Assembly (NCBI GenBank): GCA_029979485.1
Contig: JAPOHK010000005.1
Location: 1 to 20,666 of the forward strand
Source of the DNA: Candidatus Planktophila limnetica
GTDB taxonomy: Bacteria; Actinomycetota; Actinomycetes; Nanopelagicales; Nanopelagicaceae
DNA length: 20,666 nt
Direction: 5' to 3'
In this document: one piece after another, positions 15,537-20,666 of the stretch
Layout: each line of letters opens with the position of its first letter
Position numbering within the stretch: the first letter of the stretch is position 1
Position numbers and translations under genes: made by a program
Notes under the pieces: generated by a model
What the model was told of the DNA's origin: nothing
The model's database searches: none
Seen by the model: only the letters and a program-made list of their open reading frames with translations

Positions 15537-17225
15537 ATGAGCAGCTCAGAAATCTCCCTTTCCGAGCAGATCTCCGCCCATATCCGCACCGCCATCCTGG
15601 CCGCCATCGATGCGGGGCAATTGCCTAAAGAGATTAGTAAAGAAGTTCCAGAATCTATATCTCTTGAGCGTCCGAAGAATCGTGACCATGGCGATTATGC
15701 ATCTTCTATTGCACTGCAATTAGCAAAACCATCAGGCAAGAATCCACGAGATGTTGCAAGTATTTTGCAATCTAACTTGGCAGTTATCCCGGAAATTTCG
15801 AAAGTTGATATTGCCGGACCCGGTTTCCTTAACATCACTTTGAACCGAGCAAGTCAGGCAGAACTTGTTAGCACAATTTTAACTTTGAAAAAAAGCTACG
15901 GTCACAGCACAGGACTAAAAGGCGTTCGCATTAATCTCGAATTCATTAGTGCAAACCCAACAGGGCCATTACACCTTGGTCACACTCGTTGGGCTGCAGT
16001 TGGAGACGCACTAGGTCGCGTTTTAAGTGCAGCAGGAGCAGATGTTGTACGTGAGTTTTATATTAACGACCGCGGAAATCAGATGGATTTATTTGGCGCC
16101 TCGCTTGAAGCCGCCGCCCTTGGAAAGCCTATTCCGGAAGATGGATATCAAGGTCAATATATTTCCGATATTGCCGCATCACTCGTTGCACAAGATCCGC
16201 AATTGATGTCTATGCCAGAACCTCAACGTGTTAATGAATTTCGTGAACGCGGTTATGCATGGCAACTAGGCGATCAAAAACGAGTACTCGATAACTTTGG
16301 AACTCACTTCGATGTCTGGTTCTCCGAGCGCTCGCTGCATGAAGGCGGATCTGTTGATGTTGCAATGGTGAAATTACGTAAGCAGGGGCACGTCTTCGAA
16401 GAAGAGGGCGCAACCTGGCTTCGAACAACTGATTTTGGCGATGACAAAGATCGCGTATTAACCAAAGCCAATGGAGATCTAACATATTTCGCTTCAGATA
16501 CTGCGTATTACATAAATAAGCGTGGACGTGGTTTTGATATTTGTATTTACATGTTGGGCGCAGATCATCATGGTTATGTGGGTCGTCTAAAAGCAACGGC
16601 GGCGTGTGCGGGAGATGATCCTGAGTACAACATTCACGTATTAATCGGTCAGCTTGTAAAGATTATGGAAGGCGGAGAAGAAGTAAAACTCTCCAAGCGC
16701 GCAGGAACAATTATTACTCTCGAAGAGTTGGTCGAAAAAGTTGGCGTTGATGCTGCGCGCTACACATTGATTCGCTATCCAGTTGATACGCCAATGATTT
16801 TAGATGTGGATGTTTTAAAGAGAAATACAAATGAAAATCCTGTTTATTACGTCCAGTATGCACATGCTCGCATTGCTGGCGTATTGCGAAATGCGCAAGA
16901 ACTCAAGATTCCAGTTGGTCTAGAAAACTTTGATCCCTCCCAGCTCACTCATGATCGTGAAAATGAATTACTCGGCTCTCTTGCTGAATTCCCAAAGATT
17001 GTTGCCGGAGCCGCAGAGATGAGAGAACCGCATCGAGTCGCTCGCTATCTTGAAGAACTAGCAGGCGTGTATCACCGTTTTTATTCTGACTGTCGAGTCT
17101 TGCCATTGGGCGATGAACCCATATCTGCCTTGCACAGTTCACGCGCTAATTTATGCGCGGCTACAAATCAAGTAATCAAGAATGGTTTAGATTTACTTGG
17201 CGTGAGCGCTCCGGAGAAAATGTAA
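15537..17225 (+). CDS. argS: Arginyl-tRNA synthetase
   Basis: Class I aminoacyl-tRNA synthetase charging tRNA-Arg with arginine. The 562-residue protein is in the family range. An N-terminal additional domain (about 1-110) is followed by the catalytic core with the HIGH motif as HLGH (146-149, in NPTGPLHLGHTRWA) and the KMSKS-equivalent loop as KLSKR (384-388). The C-terminal helical anticodon-binding domain includes YVQYAHARIAGVLRNA. No Shine-Dalgarno sequence precedes the ATG, but the conserved region does not help choose among nearby starts. It heads the argS-lysA-hom-thrC string known from other actinobacteria. About 22 codons near the start are unusually rich in C-ending codons (15552-15617) compared with the rest. 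It is divergent from xylF, sharing a 194-base gap. Confidence 0.96.
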   Translation: MSSSEISLSEQISAHIRTAILAAIDAGQLPKEISKEVPESISLERPKNRDHGDYASSIALQLAKPSGKNPRDVASILQSNLAVIPEISKVDIAGPGFLNITLNRASQAELVSTILTLKKSYGHSTGLKGVRINLEFISANPTGPLHLGHTRWAAVGDALGRVLSAAGADVVREFYINDRGNQMDLFGASLEAAALGKPIPEDGYQGQYISDIAASLVAQDPQLMSMPEPQRVNEFRERGYAWQLGDQKRVLDNFGTHFDVWFSERSLHEGGSVDVAMVKLRKQGHVFEEEGATWLRTTDFGDDKDRVLTKANGDLTYFASDTAYYINKRGRGFDICIYMLGADHHGYVGRLKATAACAGDDPEYNIHVLIGQLVKIMEGGEEVKLSKRAGTIITLEELVEKVGVDAARYTLIRYPVDTPMILDVDVLKRNTNENPVYYVQYAHARIAGVLRNAQELKIPVGLENFDPSQLTHDRENELLGSLAEFPKIVAGAAEMREPHRVARYLEELAGVYHRFYSDCRVLPLGDEPISALHSSRANLCAATNQVIKNGLDLLGVSAPEKM

Positions 17226-18556
17226 TGAGCAAAAGTATGCAAACACTGTGGTCTAAAAATGTTTCCATTAGCAAGGGTGAACTTCATTGTTCTGGAATTT
17301 CTGCGAGTGCACTCGCTTCAGAGTTTAAGACACCAACATTTTTTCTAGATGAAGATGATTTCCGTTCGCGCGCACAAACATGGAACATCGAACTCTCTAA
17401 AGCTTTCGGTCCGCAAGCTGGCCGGGTGTATTACGCGGCAAAAGCATTTATCTGCGTAGAAGTTGCACGATGGATTGCAGATCTCGGCATAGGAATTGAT
17501 GTCTGCACGGGTGGCGAATTAGCTGTTGCACTCAAAGGTGGCGTAAAAGCTGAAAACATTGAAGTACACGGCAATAACAAATCTATTGAAGAAATCGAAC
17601 AAGCAGTTGCTGCAGGTGTTGGCGCAATTGTTATGGATTCACTCTTTGAAATCGAAAGAGTTGCTGCTGCAGCAAATAGTGCAGGAAAAGTTCAGAGGGT
17701 ATTGCTCCGTTTAACACCTGGTATCGAAGCGCATACGCACGAATCAATTGCAACAGCACATGAAGATGTGAAATTCGGTTTTTCAATCGCAAGTGGCGCA
17801 GCCTGGCAAGCAATTATGGAAACCAAAAAGCATGCCAGCCTGGAACTTCGCGGTTTTCATTCACATATTGGTTCGCAGATATTTGAGACAGAACCATTTG
17901 CAATTGCTGCAGAGCGATTAATCGAACTCTTAGCGAAGTACAACGAAGAATTTGATCAGCAATTACCTGAACTTGATCTTGGCGGTGGATACGGAATCGC
18001 CTATGTAGATGGCGAAACAGAGATTCATGCAGCCGATGTGTTGGGTGAACTTGCTAATCAAGTTAAGCAAGTATGTGCGAAGTATTCACTTGATGTACCA
18101 AATATTTCTATCGAACCAGGTCGCGCAATAGTTGGACCATCCATGTTTACTCTGTACACAGTTGGCACAACCAAAGTTGTGACACTGGAAAATGGTGCCT
18201 CGCGAAACTATGTTTCAGTCGATGGTGTGATGAGCGATAACTTGCGAACATCTCTTTACGGCGCCGAGTACACAGCAATAATTGCTAACCGTGAATCAAC
18301 AGCTAAGAAGATTGCAACTCGCATCGTTGGAAAACATTGCGAAACAGGAGACATCGTTATTAAAGATATTGACTTTGCTTCTGATGTCACACCAGGGGAT
18401 TTACTTGCTACGCCAGCAACAGGTGCATATGGCCGAAGCATGGCCACGAATTACAACCACATCTCGCGTCCACCTGTTGTCGCCATAAAAGATGGAAAAG
18501 CACGAGTAATCCTGCGTCGGGAGAGCATCGAAGATCTCCTGCGCCTTGATATTTAA
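17225..18556 (+). CDS. lysA: Diaminopimelate decarboxylase
   Basis: PLP enzyme (fold type III, alanine-racemase-like barrel) that converts meso-diaminopimelate to L-lysine, the last step of lysine synthesis. From ATG 17225 the protein has 443 residues. The PLP lysine is Lys73 in YYAAKAF. HSHIGSQ, LDLGGGYG and EPGRAIVGPS are the usual barrel motifs, and HCETGD provides the active-site cysteine contributed across the dimer. The start overlaps the argS stop by one base (TAATG) and has GGAG eight bases upstream. The frame is open back to 17153, but that part lies inside argS and is not conserved. The tight overlap indicates an operon with argS. Confidence 0.96.
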   Translation: MSKSMQTLWSKNVSISKGELHCSGISASALASEFKTPTFFLDEDDFRSRAQTWNIELSKAFGPQAGRVYYAAKAFICVEVARWIADLGIGIDVCTGGELAVALKGGVKAENIEVHGNNKSIEEIEQAVAAGVGAIVMDSLFEIERVAAAANSAGKVQRVLLRLTPGIEAHTHESIATAHEDVKFGFSIASGAAWQAIMETKKHASLELRGFHSHIGSQIFETEPFAIAAERLIELLAKYNEEFDQQLPELDLGGGYGIAYVDGETEIHAADVLGELANQVKQVCAKYSLDVPNISIEPGRAIVGPSMFTLYTVGTTKVVTLENGASRNYVSVDGVMSDNLRTSLYGAEYTAIIANRESTAKKIATRIVGKHCETGDIVIKDIDFASDVTPGDLLATPATGAYGRSMATNYNHISRPPVVAIKDGKARVILRRESIEDLLRLDI

Positions 18557-18589
18557 CGCGCATCTGCTCATCTGTGAAAGAATAAGAAC

Positions 18590-19885
18590 ATGAGCGCGCA
18601 CAAAAATATTCATATTGGCATGCTTGGCTGCGGTGTTGTCGGCGGTCAAGTCGCTGCGCTGCTCGAAAAAAATAATACGGAGCTCTCCACTCGCGCAGGT
18701 GCGAAGTTAATTTTAAAGAAAATTGCAGTGCGCGATGTTAAAGCCGCACGCGAAGGAGTTAATCCAGCTCTGCTTACAACCGATGCGCAATCAGTAATCA
18801 ATGATCCAGAAATCGACATTGTTATTGAAGTAATGGGTGGAATAGATCCAGCACGTGAATTAATTCTTGCTGCAATTAACAATGGTAAATCCGTTGTTAC
18901 AGCCAATAAAGCCCTGCTTGCTTCACACGGTGCTGATTTATTTACTGCAGCCGATAATAAAGGCGTAGATCTTTATTACGAAGCTGCGGTGGCAGGCGCC
19001 ATTCCAATTATTCGCCCAATGCGTGAATCACTCGTTGGCGATCAAATTACTCGCGTTATGGGAATCGTTAACGGAACAACAAATTACATCCTTACAAAAA
19101 TGGATGAAGAAGGTCGCGCTTTTGACGAAGTCCTCAAAGAAGCACAGAGCCTTGGCTATGCTGAAGCAGATCCAACTGCTGACATTGAAGGATTTGATGC
19201 TGCATCCAAAGCTGCAATCATCGCCGGTTTGGCATTTCACTCCCGCGTAAGTGTCGATGACGTGTATCGCGAAGGTATTTCATCGATAACAGCAGATGAT
19301 GTAGCGGTAGCAAAGACTATGAATCACGTAATTAAGTTATTAGCCATTGCCGAACTTACAGCTGATGATCGAATTTCAGTACGCGTTCATCCAACATTGA
19401 TTCCTCGCAGCCACCCACTTGCTGCAGTGCGCGATGCTTTTAATGCCGTCTTCGTGGAAGCGAAATCTGCAGGGCAATTAATGTTTTATGGTCGTGGTGC
19501 TGGTGGAGCTCCAACAGCTAGTGCTGTTTTAGGCGATGTTGTTGCCGTTGCGCGACATCGCGTTAGCGAATCTGTTGGTCCACGTGAAAGTGATTACGCG
19601 GATCGCGCAATTGCACCGATTGGCGATACAAAAACACAATTCCTTATTCGTCTAGATGTTGCCGATAGGCCAGGCGTTTTAGCAGCGATTGCTCAAGTTT
19701 TTGCGACAGAAGGCGTATCCATACAAACTGTTCGCCAATCAGGACGTGGCAACGACGCCGAACTAATTGTCGTAAGCCATGGAGCAACAGAATCAGCGCT
19801 GAGTGCGACTGTGAAAGCGCTTTCAAATATGGATATTGTGACAAAGGTGGAGAGCGTACTTCGAGTGCAAGGATCACAATCCTGA
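18590..19885 (+). CDS. hom: Homoserine dehydrogenase with ACT domain
   Basis: NAD(P)H-dependent reduction of aspartate semialdehyde to homoserine, the branch point towards threonine and methionine. The 431-residue protein has the Rossmann motif [10 protein letters not shown] at 10-19, a [13 protein letters not shown] segment, [12 protein letters not shown] and the catalytic [13 protein letters not shown] region. An ACT regulatory domain of about 80 residues starts near 350 ([21 protein letters not shown]), consistent with feedback control by threonine as in other actinobacteria. It follows lysA by 33 bases, and its TGA overlaps the thrC ATG by one base. There is no separate aspartokinase domain. 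Confidence 0.96.
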   Translation: MSAHKNIHIGMLGCGVVGGQVAALLEKNNTELSTRAGAKLILKKIAVRDVKAAREGVNPALLTTDAQSVINDPEIDIVIEVMGGIDPARELILAAINNGKSVVTANKALLASHGADLFTAADNKGVDLYYEAAVAGAIPIIRPMRESLVGDQITRVMGIVNGTTNYILTKMDEEGRAFDEVLKEAQSLGYAEADPTADIEGFDAASKAAIIAGLAFHSRVSVDDVYREGISSITADDVAVAKTMNHVIKLLAIAELTADDRISVRVHPTLIPRSHPLAAVRDAFNAVFVEAKSAGQLMFYGRGAGGAPTASAVLGDVVAVARHRVSESVGPRESDYADRAIAPIGDTKTQFLIRLDVADRPGVLAAIAQVFATEGVSIQTVRQSGRGNDAELIVVSHGATESALSATVKALSNMDIVTKVESVLRVQGSQS

Positions 19886-20658
19886 TGGGAATTTTTAATC
19901 GCAAACCTGGCGCTCACCAGTGGCGTGGAGTTATCAATGAATACCGCCATCGTTTACCAGTTACAGAAAACACTCCAGTCGTAACTCTCAACGAGGGTGG
20001 AACACCACTTATCTTTGCTTGCAATCTTTCAGAGTTGTTAAAAAATAATGTGTGGATTAAATATGAAGGTTTAAATCCAACAGGTTCATTTAAAGATCGC
20101 GGTATGACAATGGCGATTTCAAAGGCTGCAGAAGATGGATCCAAGGCTGTAATTTGCGCGTCAACAGGAAATACATCGGCATCTGCTGCAGCCTACGCAG
20201 TCAAAGCCGGAATGGTTCCTGCAGTGTTAATTCCTAAAGGAAAAATCGCACTCGGAAAATTAGCGCAAGCTGTTGCTCATGGTTCAAAGATTTTGCAAGT
20301 AAATGGAAACTTTGATGATTGCCTCACTCTGGCTCGTGAGTTATCGGAAAATTTCCCAGTCGCTCTCGTTAACTCTGTCAACCCATATCGAATTGAAGGA
20401 CAGAAGACCGCATCATTTGAAGTAATAGATTCGTTAGGTGATGCACCAGATATTCATGCACTGCCAGTTGGTAATGCAGGAAATATCACTGCGTATTGGA
20501 AGGGTTATAAGGAATACCGTTCAGATCGCATGTGCTCACAGTTGCCAGCGATGTGGGGTTTCCAAGCTGCAGGTTCTGCGCCAATTGTTAAAGGAAAAAT
20601 TGTAAAAAATCCAAACACCATTGCGACAGCAATTCGCATCGGCAATCCAGCGTCATAG
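19885..20658 (+). pseudogene. thrC: Threonine synthase, interrupted by an in-frame amber codon (or cut short by a sequence error)
   Basis: PLP enzyme (fold type II) that makes threonine from O-phosphohomoserine. The readable 257 residues are normal: [13 protein letters not shown], the PLP lysine Lys70 in [40 protein letters not shown] and [16 protein letters not shown]. Full-length relatives run to about 350-360 residues. Here the frame stops at TAG (20656-20658) directly after IRIGNPAS, where the family has a strongly conserved Trp (GNPASW). TGG to TAG is a single G-to-A change, and the same frame continues with CAA CAA beyond it. The gene starts within the hom stop codon. It could be a real nonsense mutation, a sequencing or assembly error, or a rare read-through site; the window ends 8 bases later, so the rest cannot be seen. 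Confidence 0.85.
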
Positions 20659-20666
20659 CAACAAGC

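Noticed and set aside
17153..17224. Upstream extension of lysA
   Set aside because: It overlaps the argS C-terminus in another frame; ATG 17225 has GGAG at good spacing and overlaps the argS stop in a typical operon junction.

Overview
The window looks like a chromosomal segment of a small-genome, AT-leaning actinobacterium, most plausibly a freshwater acI-type (Nanopelagicales) organism. Two gene strings have the order known from Mycobacterium tuberculosis: mec-cysO-cysM-murI-rph-rdgB and argS-lysA-hom-thrC. The proteins are clearly actinobacterial, but codons lean to A/T and many neighbours abut or overlap by 1-4 bases. The taxonomic placement is inference from style and content. No phage, IS element, CRISPR array or resistance island is visible.

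Layout. (1) 12-3919, plus strand: the CysO-dependent cysteine pathway (mec, cysO, cysM), then murI, rph and rdgB. (2) 3976-4767, plus strand: an unusual protein with a histone-H1-like Lys/Ala tail, one membrane segment and a fibronectin-III-like domain. A shared terminator (4778-4810) closes it. (3) 4819-7376, minus strand: an acyltransferase with an SGNH domain, preceded by a DivIVA-like coiled-coil protein whose C-terminus repeats the same lysine-rich motif. (4) 7501-10804, minus strand: a hemolysin III/PAQR-type membrane protein behind metY (O-acetylhomoserine sulfhydrylase), then an MFS exporter. A tRNA-Leu(UAG) lies upstream of the exporter. (5) 11042-15342: xylose isomerase on plus, and on minus a substrate-binding protein, single-domain ATPase and permease of a xylose-type ABC importer. 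Strong palindromes precede the binding protein. (6) 15537-20666, plus strand: argS-lysA-hom-thrC. The thrC frame hits an in-frame amber codon exactly where family members have a conserved Trp, a few bases before the window ends.

How it fits together: metY and the CysM/CysO/Mec route serve sulfur amino-acid synthesis, and hom/thrC/lysA the aspartate family; Hom supplies the homoserine from which the MetY substrate is made. The ABC importer and XylA would bring in and isomerise xylose, but no xylulokinase or sugar regulator is present here. No gene-free stretch exceeds 300 bases. The largest gap (15343-15536) holds the candidate xylF promoter and operator plus the argS upstream region.

Most worth a second look are the membrane-tethered H1-like protein and its coiled-coil neighbour with a matching basic tail, the 23-nt operator before xylF, the palindromes before metY, and the interrupted thrC.
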